Assembly (NCBI RefSeq): GCF_030503435.1
Contig: NZ_JAUKPO010000003.1
Span: forward strand, 372,001-436,000
Reading direction: 5' to 3'
DNA: 64,000 nucleotides
Source of the DNA: Rhodocytophaga aerolata
GTDB taxonomy: Bacteria > Bacteroidota > Bacteroidia > Cytophagales > 172606-1
Both the position numbers and the translations under genes were made by a program. The notes beneath the pieces are model-generated. The model was not told the DNA's origin, did not search any database, and was given only the letters and a program-made list of their open reading frames with translations. Shown here piece by piece: positions 19,463-26,400 of this stretch; the first letter of the stretch is position 1; every line of letters begins with the position of its first letter.

Positions 19463-20221
19463 ATGATCCGTACAATCTTTTTATTCTGTTTTACTATACT
19501 AATAAGCTCTGCCATAGCCCAAAGATCTTCTGCCGATCAGATATCAACCAATAAAGGTACGCTGACTATACAACCCATTTTGCATGGGAGTGCGGTACTT
19601 ACCTGGGATAACAAAACGATTTATATAGACCCTTATGGTGGTGCAGAGGCTTATACAGGTATAGCTGCTCCGGATTTAATTCTGATCACTGATATACATG
19701 GAGACCATATGGATCTTAAAACTCTGGAGAGCATAGATATTTCTAAAGCCAAAATGGTAGTACCACAAGCGGTGGCAGAGCAACTTCCGGAGAAATATAA
19801 AAGCAATTTAGTAATTGTGGCCAATGGGAATAAAACAGAACAAGCAGGTATAAGCATTACTGCTATTCCAATGTATAATTTGCCAGAAACTGCAGATTCC
19901 AGGCATCCCAAGGGCCGTGGAAATGGGTATGTATTAACCATCGGAGGCAAGAATGTATACTTCTCTGGTGATACAGAAGATATTCCTGAAATGCGTTCCC
20001 TTAAAAATATTGATGTGGCTTTTGTGTGTATGAACTTGCCTTTCACAATGGATGTAAACCAGGCAGCAGAAGCCGTATTGGCTTTTAAACCTAAGCTTGT
20101 CTATCCATATCATTACCGCGGGCAAAATGGCTTAAGTGATACAGAAGCATTTAAAAAAGCTGTAACTACAGGCAATAGTAAAATAGAGGTGAAATTGAAA
20201 AATTGGTACCCTGGTACGTAG
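19463..20221 (+). CDS. Exported MBL-fold metallo-hydrolase
   Basis: 252 residues. A signal peptide ends around AIAQ (about residue 20). The metallo-beta-lactamase-fold core follows: HGSAVLTWDNKTIYIDPYGG, the metal motif T-D-I-H79-G-D81-H82 in LITDIHGDHMD, a FSGDTEDIPE segment with the bridging Asp, and a C-terminal VYPYHYRGQ with the last His. The first His of the classical HxHxDH is Asp here, a variant I associate with UlaG-like MBL proteins of Bacteroidota. Substrate unknown. It converges on the original 3' end of the ABC ATPase gene. Confidence 0.85.
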   Translation: MIRTIFLFCFTILISSAIAQRSSADQISTNKGTLTIQPILHGSAVLTWDNKTIYIDPYGGAEAYTGIAAPDLILITDIHGDHMDLKTLESIDISKAKMVVPQAVAEQLPEKYKSNLVIVANGNKTEQAGISITAIPMYNLPETADSRHPKGRGNGYVLTIGGKNVYFSGDTEDIPEMRSLKNIDVAFVCMNLPFTMDVNQAAEAVLAFKPKLVYPYHYRGQNGLSDTEAFKKAVTTGNSKIEVKLKNWYPGT

Positions 20222-20253
20222 CAGTAACCCTAGAGATATTTACAAAATGGTCT

Positions 20254-20285
20254 CATACAGAGATGACATTACTTATCTCTGTATG
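20254..20285. terminator. Inverted repeat at the end of the MBL gene and displaced ABC tail
   Basis: Perfect 11-bp inverted repeat CATACAGAGAT / ATCTCTGTATG with a ten-base loop. It lies between two originally convergent genes and overlaps the last codons of the displaced ABC tail. It lacks a T-tract, so it may be a weak bidirectional terminator. Confidence 0.5.
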
Positions 20286-20289
20286 CTCG

Positions 20290-20308
20290 TCCGTTACACT
20301 CTTAATAA
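20290..20308. repeat. Left attachment-site core (19-bp direct repeat)
   Basis: TCCGTTACACTCTTAATAA occurs here and again, identical and in the same orientation, at 38,083-38,101. Flanking bases differ on both sides. Both copies lie in frame within the coding end of the ABC ATPase gene (native fragment here, repaired gene there), as expected for an integrase core site. Confidence 0.9.
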
Positions 20309-20352
20309 GAGTATAACCTATTGCTGATTATCAATAAGTTAAGAGCTAATGA

Positions 20353-20360
20353 GTAACAAA
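20353..20360. promoter_or_regulatory. Candidate integrase arm site, left end
   Basis: GTAACAAA occurs 45 bases inside the left core. The same octamer occurs four times (two in each orientation) inside the right end, upstream of the integrase gene. An AGTATAACC word next to the left core (20,310-20,318) also recurs at 38,020-38,028. Confidence 0.4.
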
Positions 20361-20374
20361 ATAGAAACAGAAAG

Positions 20375-20794
20375 CTAAGAAATTGCTACTTTTTGCTGCT
20401 TAAAACCCTCCTCAACAGCCTTAGCTAAACAGCTTAGATCTCCTACAATATCTTCTATTTCCACACTTCTGCCTTCTTGAATAGTTGCATACTTCCATAG
20501 ATAAGTCTGAGCCTTGAGTAAAGATTCAAGTATTTGTCCGGGGTAATAGGAAAAGAGTACTTCTTTAATCGCAGTAATGTCAAACTTATTGCCGGTACTG
20601 GCATTCTGAAAACTGTTTTTGTCTGGCATCATTTCCTGCAATAGCCATAGTACCCAGTAATTATCATGGTTTGCATCTTCCCGTTGATCAGAAAGCAGTC
20701 TGAGTAAATTCTTTTGAAGGTTTACTATTTCCTCTTCAGGAGAGCCTGTTTTGATAGAGATTACAAGGCGGTCATTTTCTAATACTACTGACAT
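20375..20794 (-). CDS. Element hypothetical protein, 139 aa
   Basis: Unrecognised. Soluble and mostly helical, rich in Leu/Glu/Lys/Gln with an aromatic patch (DNYWVLWLLQEMMPDK), and no Cys motif. It is the last gene of a tight four-gene minus-strand operon (21,700 to 20,375) driven from the divergent regulatory region at 21.7 kb. It ends about 65 bases from the left att core. In satellites and prophages this position often holds accessory or anti-phage genes, but nothing in the sequence proves that here. Confidence 0.7.
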   Translation of the reverse strand: MSVVLENDRLVISIKTGSPEEEIVNLQKNLLRLLSDQREDANHDNYWVLWLLQEMMPDKNSFQNASTGNKFDITAIKEVLFSYYPGQILESLLKAQTYLWKYATIQEGRSVEIEDIVGDLSCLAKAVEEGFKQQKVAIS

Positions 20795-20797
20795 GTT

Positions 20798-21034
20798 TTA
20801 AAAAGTTAAGGGTGAATAAATAGTTATATTTTGATCTTCAAATACACAGCGGATAGGTGTATTACACGTTAGGCAGGCGAGCCTAGCAAATGCCCTTGTA
20901 TCTATAGCCTGCATTTGAAAGGGCTTAAATTCAGTATCTGCTTTGCATTTCTGGCAGAAGTCAATGTAGGTCTCATCCAGAGAAAAACTTTCAAGTCTTG
21001 CCTTTAATAATGGAAGTTGTGTTTGTGTGGACAT
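20798..21034 (-). CDS. Small protein with two CxxC pairs, 78 aa
   Basis: Unrecognised. Two Cys pairs, FCQKC (about residue 27-31) and ACLTC (about 53-57), are spaced like a zinc ribbon, with a beta-strand-like tail (PIRCVFEDQNITIYS). It could be a small nucleic-acid- or protein-binding zinc module. It lies three bases from the next gene, within the four-gene operon. Confidence 0.7.
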   Translation of the reverse strand: MSTQTQLPLLKARLESFSLDETYIDFCQKCKADTEFKPFQMQAIDTRAFARLACLTCNTPIRCVFEDQNITIYSPLTF

Positions 21035-21039
21035 AATAG

Positions 21040-21324
21040 CTAAAATGAAATTTGTTTTAATAGGTTATCAATTTTCTCCTGGTATTTCATCATAAAGTGC
21101 TGCTCATCTTTAGCAAACTCGCCTTTCTTAGTCTTAGCAAAGTATAGCTTCTGATAGTGCCGGAACTGCCTGGTATATTCTACGAGTTGCTTGAACTTAT
21201 CATCATCGGATGAGAATACATCCGTAACAGGAGCTGCCACCGGCTCTGGCTGCTCATCAATGCTTATCAGCTTCTGGCCGTATAGATAAGCCTCAAAGCT
21301 TTGACGTGGTTTAATATGTCGCAT
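21040..21324 (-). CDS. Element hypothetical protein, 94 aa
   Basis: Unrecognised small basic protein. The N-terminus (MRHIKPRQSFEAYLYGQKL) is followed by an acidic linker and a helical, Lys/Gln/Tyr-rich C-terminal half (YTRQFRHYQKLYFAKTKKGE). The start overlaps the end of the upstream gene by 14 bases, which supports co-translation. Confidence 0.7.
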   Translation of the reverse strand: MRHIKPRQSFEAYLYGQKLISIDEQPEPVAAPVTDVFSSDDDKFKQLVEYTRQFRHYQKLYFAKTKKGEFAKDEQHFMMKYQEKIDNLLKQISF

Positions 21325-21700
21325 GGCTAACAGGAATAAAGCTCATGGCATAACTCATCACGTAATCATATCTGGCGTTCATCCAGTGATACATTTCCAA
21401 GTAGTAGGAGGCATCTTGCTTGCTGTAGTCTTTCACCAGGTCATAGGCCAGTAATAGCTCATGAGTCGTTTCCAGCATTTCGTCGGTTTGTTCTTTGTAG
21501 TGATCCAGCTTAGCCTGGGCCGGGCGTACGAATCTAGCTTGATTCGTTTGTTGCGGAGGTAGTTGAAAGGTGTACATGCTAAAAGAAAAAACCTTGGAGC
21601 TCTCAGGTTTTGCACGGGGCCAATACTCCCCACCTTTGAGCTTCAAGGCTTCTAGAATGTCTTTTGATATATTGGGAACGGGTGCAAATCCGTATAACAA
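21311..21700 (-). CDS. Element hypothetical protein, 129 aa, uncertain start
   Basis: Unrecognised. The frame opens at a TTG (21,700); no in-frame ATG exists before the internal Met at 21,577 (MYTFQLPPQQ). The stretch between them (ISKDILEALKLKGGEYWPRA) looks protein-like, so a non-ATG start is plausible. However, the TTG is also the end of a TATATTTG promoter-like box, which would argue for a downstream start. The C-terminal half is helical and Tyr/Met-rich. It is the first gene of the divergent minus-strand operon. Confidence 0.6.
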   Translation of the reverse strand: MLYGFAPVPNISKDILEALKLKGGEYWPRAKPESSKVFSFSMYTFQLPPQQTNQARFVRPAQAKLDHYKEQTDEMLETTHELLLAYDLVKDYSKQDASYYLEMYHWMNARYDYVMSYAMSFIPVSHATY

Positions 21701-21797
21701 ATATAGTAAATGTATTACATTAATACAAATAAATGGGGTACGTTAATTATTAATTTATTCAACTTTTTATTAATGCAACACATTTATTTTATATTTG
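21698..21797. promoter_or_regulatory. Divergent promoter/operator region beside the RHH regulator
   Basis: Two exact TAnnTTTG boxes, both TATATTTG, point outward: 21,790-21,797 on the plus strand toward the RHH gene, and 21,698-21,705 on the minus strand toward the four-gene operon. Between them, 21,711-21,727 holds the near-palindrome TGTATTA-CAT-TAATACA, a good operator candidate for a dimeric RHH protein. No clear -33 TTG was seen, so promoter strength is uncertain. Confidence 0.5.
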
Positions 21798-21813
21798 AAT
21801 AAACCGTAATTGA

Positions 21814-21993
21814 ATGGCCAGACCAAAAGTTGATAACCCCAAAGTAAGCAGAAGCATACGCCTTACTGAGAAAGCTGTAGAGAAAGGAGAGGAGGTAGCC
21901 AGAGAAAAAGGCTTTAGTAATCTATCTGATTTTTTACGTTCCCTTTTAATGAGAGAAATTGATGAGTTTGAGAAGAGAAAAAATAGTCAATGA
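21814..21993 (+). CDS. Ribbon-helix-helix (CopG/Arc-type) regulator, 59 aa
   Basis: ATG at 21,814 to TGA at 21,993 gives 59 residues: a basic start (MARPKVDNPKVSRSIRLTEK), the beta-strand SRSIRLT, then helix-turn-helix VEKGEEVAREKGFSNLSDFL and RSLLMREIDEF. This is the ribbon-helix-helix pattern of small dimeric repressors. It is transcribed away from the minus-strand operon across a region with an inverted repeat, the usual arrangement for an autoregulated repressor. It could be the element's maintenance regulator or the antitoxin half of a toxin-antitoxin pair with a divergent gene. Confidence 0.8.
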   Translation: MARPKVDNPKVSRSIRLTEKAVEKGEEVAREKGFSNLSDFLRSLLMREIDEFEKRKNSQ

Positions 21994-22082
21994 TGAACCA
22001 TTATAAAGTATGAAATTATTCATTCAACGACAAAGTTCATCAAGTTACGGGTATAGCCAGTCAAAAAAGATTTTAATTTAAA

Positions 22083-22859
22083 TCAATGTATTTTTCTTCT
22101 TATCATGTAAGAATTAAGGTGATTCATTTTTATAAAGAAATTTGTTTTTAGCGTTACATTTTTAATGTAATCATTGTTCACGATAACTGTGCCTATTTCG
22201 CTATATTCATTATTTAGGAAATTTAGTAGTTCGGAAAACTCAGAATGATTAAATTTATCAAATAATAAATAGTCAAAACTAGCTTCTAAATATTCTTTTT
22301 CTTCATGATAAAATTGTAAAGTTTCTATCTTGTTTAAAATTTGCGAGGCTAAAAACAACAGAGAGTTGAATTCACTTCCATAATACTCTTGTCTTAAAAT
22401 TCTTTCAAACTGCTCTCTTTCTTTTTTATGTAAATCCTCTGCTGTTATACTGCCATATTTTACTAGCCCCATATCTTGGTTATAGCTTCCAATATTAGAA
22501 TACATACTTGCAATGATATTTGATTTAATAGCTTCAAAATCTGGAGCACTATTATGTTTTTTAAAATCTTCTAATAATCTTAGTGTTAATTCAAAGTTGC
22601 GTTCCTTATCAATTCTATCAAATTGGCTTTTATTAGCATTAAATTGCTGCTTAAATGATAAATAGACTAAAAGCAATCCAACAAAATTTAATATTGGGCC
22701 TGTAATACCGCCAATAGTATCCCCAATTGCGCCAGTATTATTAAATTGTAAAGCGGTATGGAAAGCAGGACGTGTAAAAAAGAATGGAGCTAGTAATGCG
22801 AAAAGCAGACCTGTAGCAATAATTAGAATAGGAATATTCTTTTCTGAAAATAATTTCAT
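22083..22859 (-). CDS. Two-helix membrane protein, possible phage abortive-infection (putAbiC-like) family
   Basis: 258 residues. Transmembrane helices at about 9-30 (IPILIIATGLLFALLAPFFF) and about 53-72 are separated by a loop containing NNTGAIGDTIGGITGPILNF. After the second helix comes KQQFNANKSQFDRID and a long helical cytoplasmic domain. A short GDxxGG loop before a second helix, then a QxxxN-rich coil, is the layout I recall for the putative phage abortive-infection family (putAbiC). That assignment is from memory. The gene is more AT-rich than its neighbours and sits in the accessory zone of the element, consistent with recently acquired defence cargo. Confidence 0.6.
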   Translation of the reverse strand: MKLFSEKNIPILIIATGLLFALLAPFFFTRPAFHTALQFNNTGAIGDTIGGITGPILNFVGLLLVYLSFKQQFNANKSQFDRIDKERNFELTLRLLEDFKKHNSAPDFEAIKSNIIASMYSNIGSYNQDMGLVKYGSITAEDLHKKEREQFERILRQEYYGSEFNSLLFLASQILNKIETLQFYHEEKEYLEASFDYLLFDKFNHSEFSELLNFLNNEYSEIGTVIVNNDYIKNVTLKTNFFIKMNHLNSYMIRRKIH

Positions 22860-22988
22860 AATTAGCTTTAAGGAGGTTAATCGGTAAACTTTAAGGAATA
22901 AAAGAAATATTTAAACTAAAATAAAGAAATTGATTCTTATAAAATTACTTTGTTTGTTACTTCTTCTTTCATTCCAGAATCTATCTGC

Positions 22989-23141
22989 ATGGAATGGCCG
23001 CTAGATCCCTCAGTATATCATCCAATTTTGCAGGTACTTATATTTGCCATTGCTATCACTGGCGGTCTATGGCTACACTCGCTCATTTATCCAACCAGGA
23101 AACAATGGCTAAAGAAGCAGAGAAAGAAATACGACTATTAG
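22989..23141 (+). CDS. Small membrane protein, 50 aa
   Basis: ATG at 22,989 gives 50 residues: MEWPLDPSVYHPILQVL leading into one hydrophobic helix (ILQVLIFAIAITGGLWLHSL), then a highly basic tail (RKQWLKKQRKKYDY), a sound inside-positive topology. An in-frame ATG at 22,950 would add 13 residues of less regular sequence. No family recognised. It lies between the possible Abi gene and the plus-strand cargo operon. Confidence 0.45.
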   Translation: MEWPLDPSVYHPILQVLIFAIAITGGLWLHSLIYPTRKQWLKKQRKKYDY

Positions 23142-23385
23142 GAATTATTCCCTCTGGCTTATATATTCAGACTTTATAAATAAGCCAATGACCAGCTCCC
23201 TGCTTTTCTCTAATCAATACCTAATCGATAACATTGCGGATGCCTGCCAGAATTTTGTGGAAACCGAATATTTGCGGATGAATTAGGCTAAAAATACCCA
23301 TTTCCAGGTATTGACAAGCTTTATTATTTTCTGTAAATCACCCTCAATACATTACAATTATTTTATAGTACTCTTTTATAAAAAT

Positions 23386-23400
23386 AAAGCTTCAAGCTTT
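23386..23400. promoter_or_regulatory. Palindrome upstream of the cargo operon
   Basis: Perfect 7-1-7 palindrome AAAGCTT-C-AAGCTTT ending 25 bases before the ATG of the first cargo gene. It is a candidate operator or 5' hairpin. The rest of the 23,142-23,425 gap shows no gene. Confidence 0.35.
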
Positions 23401-23425
23401 TAACCTTCTACTACTCTACTTCTAA

Positions 23426-23977
23426 ATGAAAATTTCACAAATTGAATCACTTAATATTGATTTATTAAGTAAAGGACTTCCTACGCTTACACCAAATATT
23501 GGATGCTATTTAGTTGAAGCAGCAAAATATCTGCTGATGAGCAGGAACCATAACAGTGGGGTTACATTTTCGATCAATGGCTTATGCAATAAAGATTATT
23601 CTTTGGAGTGGGAAACGCCACTTGACCAAAGAGCAAAATTTGGTTGGAGGGATCATCAAGAGGCTACTGAGTATGGAGCTACAGGTATAGCAATTTTGTT
23701 AGCTGTACGTCTAACTGAATATACAACAGTAGAAAGATCTTTTAAAGGGACAGGTTTTGATTATTATCTTCTTTCTAGAACTGACAATGATGTTTTACCT
23801 TTTCAGCATGCAGCCAGGCTTGAGATTTCTGGTATAGAACAGGGCAATAAAAAAACGGTGCTAAGAAGAGTTGAAGCAAAAAAGAAACAAACCGATCGCT
23901 CTGACAATACTAATCTTGATGCGTTTATTTCAGTAGTAGAGTTTAATAACCCAATGGGGCATTTTTGTAAAAAATGA
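23426..23977 (+). CDS. Cargo operon gene A: unrecognised 183-aa protein
   Basis: Soluble protein with no signal or membrane helix. The N-terminal half is helical (NIGCYLVEAAKYLLMSRNHN). The centre has WETPLDQRAKFGWRDHQEATEYGATGIA, then GTGFDYYLLSR and a strand ARLEISGIEQG followed by a basic RRVEAKKKQTDR. The D...RLEIS...K pattern is reminiscent of nuclease-like folds but does not match a motif I can defend. It overlaps the next gene by four bases (ATGA), so the two work together. It is on the strand opposite to most of the element, with its own upstream region, which marks it as an independent cargo module. Confidence 0.75.
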   Translation: MKISQIESLNIDLLSKGLPTLTPNIGCYLVEAAKYLLMSRNHNSGVTFSINGLCNKDYSLEWETPLDQRAKFGWRDHQEATEYGATGIAILLAVRLTEYTTVERSFKGTGFDYYLLSRTDNDVLPFQHAARLEISGIEQGNKKTVLRRVEAKKKQTDRSDNTNLDAFISVVEFNNPMGHFCKK

Positions 23978-25086
23978 GCGAAATTATTGTACAACATAAC
24001 AAAGCCATGGACTTGGCTGAGATTGCTTTTCTTGAAAAAAGAAACGGCAATTATGAAAAGGCTATAGACCTTTTTGCTGAAGCCTTTATTTACGAAAGAG
24101 ATGCAGCTTTGAGGACACAGATGTTATCAGGAAGCGAACCTTCACGGTCTATTCTGTTTAAAAGTGCAGCCTCGCTAGCTATGAAATCAGAAAATTTAAG
24201 AGAAGCGGAAAGAATGGTTGCTTTAGGCTTGGCAGGGGACCCCCCAGAACAAATAGCTGAGGAACTAAGAGATTTATTTGAGCAAATAAATTTTGAAAGG
24301 CACTTAGCATTAAAGGGTATTACACTTGATGAGAATGATATTCAATTATCCCTTTCAGGGAAAGATGTGGGTTATGGTGTGGCCAGGGTAGAGGAGTTTA
24401 CCAAAAGACTCTTAATTTTTGAAAAATTGGTATATCGAACAGCTGAGAGAATCAAAGGAACACCTTTTAGAGAAACCGGTGAGGTAAAGGATATTATAAA
24501 AAATGATTTTGAGCAATACATATCTGTGCCAAGAGCAGCCAGTTTTGCTGTAACTGTTAAACTTGGTAAACCAACTAAACAATTGTCGATAGTTGATTTA
24601 ACTAATGATGTTGTAAAAGAAATTTTCAGTGGAATATCTTTGATTAATTCGAATGAACATGAGTTGTTGAGTGAGAAAATTGCAAATGAAGATTATTACA
24701 AAAACTTTGTGGCTCTTACTAGACAGATGGCGCCAGATGGAGAAAGAGTTAAGTTGGTTGGACTAACAACTATGCACCAAGGTAATATTCAAAAAGTAGC
24801 ATTTACAAAGAAAAACTTTGATATCTCCCTTACTCCTTCAAATGATATAAAGAAAATAGAATTAATGAATCAGCCTGTTGAGATCACTGGCCGCCTTGGA
24901 TTTGCTTCTGTTGATAACAGTGAAATTAGATTAATAACTGATAAAAATGATAGATACAAAGTTATTGTTCCAAAAGGCTTAATGGCTGATGTGGTAAAAC
25001 CTTATTGGGAAGAAGTAGTTACTGTTGTTGGGTTTAAGCGATCTGCTAAAAAAATAGAAATGCTTGACATAAAGAAACCGGATTGA
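23974..25086 (+). CDS. Cargo operon gene B: TPR-like protein with beta-rich tail, 370 aa
   Basis: Residues about 8-100 are paired helices of tetratricopeptide type (NKAMDLAEIAFLEKRNGNYE; AIDLFAEAFIYERDAALRTQ; LREAERMVALGLAGDPPEQI). The middle is helical and charged. The last about 75 residues are strand-rich (VEITGRLGFASV; VIVPKGLMADVVKPYWEEVV), suggesting a small barrel such as an OB-like fold. Helical repeats plus a barrel suggest an adaptor or sensor rather than an enzyme. It is translationally coupled to gene A. Unrecognised; a two-gene anti-phage system is one hypothesis. Confidence 0.75.
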   Translation: MSEIIVQHNKAMDLAEIAFLEKRNGNYEKAIDLFAEAFIYERDAALRTQMLSGSEPSRSILFKSAASLAMKSENLREAERMVALGLAGDPPEQIAEELRDLFEQINFERHLALKGITLDENDIQLSLSGKDVGYGVARVEEFTKRLLIFEKLVYRTAERIKGTPFRETGEVKDIIKNDFEQYISVPRAASFAVTVKLGKPTKQLSIVDLTNDVVKEIFSGISLINSNEHELLSEKIANEDYYKNFVALTRQMAPDGERVKLVGLTTMHQGNIQKVAFTKKNFDISLTPSNDIKKIELMNQPVEITGRLGFASVDNSEIRLITDKNDRYKVIVPKGLMADVVKPYWEEVVTVVGFKRSAKKIEMLDIKKPD

Positions 25087-25130
25087 AAGCTAATGCTAAA
25101 TGTTTTAGGTAAAATCCAAAAAGATTAAAT

Positions 25131-25160
25131 AAAAAAGCCCCTCCAATGGAAAGGCTGTTT
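25131..25160. terminator. Imperfect hairpin between convergent element operons
   Basis: AAAAAAGCC...TCC-AAT-GGA...GGCTGTTTT: interrupted stem with A and T tracts on either side, between the plus-strand cargo operon and the minus-strand packaging operon. Plausible bidirectional terminator. Confidence 0.4.
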
Positions 25161-25216
25161 TACCCATAACTTTTTAGATTGTAATCTACTCTTGTAACGT
25201 ATTTATAGTCAATTAG

Positions 25217-25390
25217 TTAAAAACTTGTAATACCATCAGGCAGAAACCAGAAGCCAGTCCGCTCCTCTACAGGTACATCTGGTAAAGGACCAAAGTAAAA
25301 GCTGTAATCCTTCTCTTTCTTTCTCTGCTTTATCTTCTCTACGTTGCCGGATTTAATGGCAGATCGCAGGTTGCTTTTGGGGTTTCTCAT
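25217..25390 (-). CDS. Microgene A of a tandem trio, 57 aa
   Basis: ATG 25,390 to TAA 25,217. The N-terminus MRNPKSNLRSAIKSGNVEKI resembles those of the next two upstream genes (shared pattern LRxAIKxGDxxxIK). The remainder (DYSFYFGPLPDVPVEERTGF) is unrelated to theirs. It is separated by two bases from the upstream member. Function unknown. The N-terminal similarity across the trio is the best evidence that the gene is real. Confidence 0.65.
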   Translation of the reverse strand: MRNPKSNLRSAIKSGNVEKIKQRKKEKDYSFYFGPLPDVPVEERTGFWFLPDGITSF

Positions 25391-25392
25391 AG

Positions 25393-25602
25393 CTAATCTC
25401 TGTAGTTAACGGGTAATAATAATAATACTTGGGTGGTTTCAGGCTTTGCAATCTCTACTAACCTACTAGGATTATACAGCCTCTGGTAATACTTGCCTTG
25501 CTTGTCATACTCAACTACCAGGTCGCCTGTGGTAGCCCGTTTAATTTTGGAAAGGTCGCCGGATCGGACGGCCTGACGAAGTTTACTGTATTGTTTTTTC
25601 AT
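25393..25602 (-). CDS. Microgene B of a tandem trio, 69 aa
   Basis: N-terminus MKKQYSKLRQAVRSGDLSKI shares the (K/L)LRxAxxxGDxxxIK pattern with microgenes A and C; the tail (VVEYDKQGKYYQRLYNPSRL) differs. No known family. Part of the minus-strand run downstream of terS. Confidence 0.7.
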   Translation of the reverse strand: MKKQYSKLRQAVRSGDLSKIKRATTGDLVVEYDKQGKYYQRLYNPSRLVEIAKPETTQVLLLLPVNYRD

Positions 25603-25629
25603 GTTTCCAGGTGAGGTTTAGTGAGGTTG

Positions 25630-25884
25630 CTAAAGCTGTATTTCATCTTCAGAGGAGGCAAGTTTCATTAACGGAGAGGCTACCAGAATAACCGGCAGAT
25701 GGCTTCCATCTTTGGGATTTTCATATAGGGTATCGTCTGCATTGTATAAATTCTCACTGCCTGCCTTCCGATGCAAGAACACAATCTTAGGTGCCTGCTC
25801 AGTAGGGTTAGTTAAGTTTTGAACGGCCTGCCTGTCGCCTTGCTTGATAGCCTGTAGTAATTTGCGGTTAGTTGCTTTTTTCAT
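25630..25884 (-). CDS. Microgene C of a tandem trio, 84 aa
   Basis: N-terminus MKKATNRKLLQAIKQGDRQA matches the trio pattern. The tail (KIVFLHRKAGSENLYNADDT, and SHLPVILVASPLMKLASSED) is again its own. The start overlaps the 3' end of the terS gene by 17 bases, placing the trio in the same operon as terS. Confidence 0.7.
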   Translation of the reverse strand: MKKATNRKLLQAIKQGDRQAVQNLTNPTEQAPKIVFLHRKAGSENLYNADDTLYENPKDGSHLPVILVASPLMKLASSEDEIQL

Positions 25885-26398
25885 GGGGTGCTGCTCTGTT
25901 TACTAGCTTATCTGCCAGTTCATTAATTTGCTCTTCTGTCATGCGGTCAATAATATCATCTACCGATACATAGCCGCCTAAATGCTTCATAAGCTTATCA
26001 ATGGCATCCAGCTTGGAATGTAGCTTAAATTCTTTCGTAGTGGTTTGATAGTCTTTGCCTTTGGTAATGGTTGTTTTAATGGAAGAGATAGCGGCTGCTT
26101 TACTGACATCTATCTGAGTAAAGTCTTTGCATACATGATCCGAATCAATAAAGTCTCCAATGTTGGCAAAAGCAATCTTTGATAGTTCCTCTACTAGCTT
26201 TTCTATTGTTACAATCGTTTTCTCTGCCATAGCTTGATTAAATTTTTCAATTGCTGATTTTATTCCAACATTTTCCAACAATTCATGACTCCGGGCTTTA
26301 GCATAGGTTTCTGAATAGCCGGCTGCAAGGGCTGCCTGGTAAGCATTACCTGACCTAAGGTATTCATTTACAAAAACCGTTTGCCGTTGATTAAGCAT
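25868..26398 (-). CDS. Phage terminase small subunit (TerS)
   Basis: 176 residues. The N-terminus carries the classical small-terminase DNA-binding helix-turn-helix: LNQRQTVFVNEYLRSGNAYQ followed by AALAAGYSETYAKARSHELL (about residues 2-42). A helical oligomerisation region follows (KTIVTIEKLVEELSKIAFAN; KLHSKLDAIDKLMKHLGGYV), typical of the Terminase_2 family. TerS recognises packaging sites and recruits the large-subunit motor. No large subunit is encoded anywhere in the element. In PICI-type satellites exactly this solitary TerS redirects a helper phage's motor. It lies two bases from the tape-measure-like gene. Confidence 0.88.
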   Translation of the reverse strand: MLNQRQTVFVNEYLRSGNAYQAALAAGYSETYAKARSHELLENVGIKSAIEKFNQAMAEKTIVTIEKLVEELSKIAFANIGDFIDSDHVCKDFTQIDVSKAAAISSIKTTITKGKDYQTTTKEFKLHSKLDAIDKLMKHLGGYVSVDDIIDRMTEEQINELADKLVNRAAPHEKSN

Positions 26399-26400
26399 AC

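Larger units (their letters stand above)
20253..20308 (-). pseudogene. Displaced native 3' end of the ABC ATPase gene
   Basis: Reading the minus strand through the 19-bp repeat in the same frame used by the ABC ATPase gene at 38,043-38,981 gives IKSVTDEHTEISNVISV followed by TGA at 20,253-20,255. The intact gene on the other side of the element reads IKSVTDETTENISKEIAV then stop. This is therefore most simply the original C-terminal coding end, separated from its gene by insertion of the 17.8-kb element. It has no start codon and should not be expressed as such. Confidence 0.85.
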
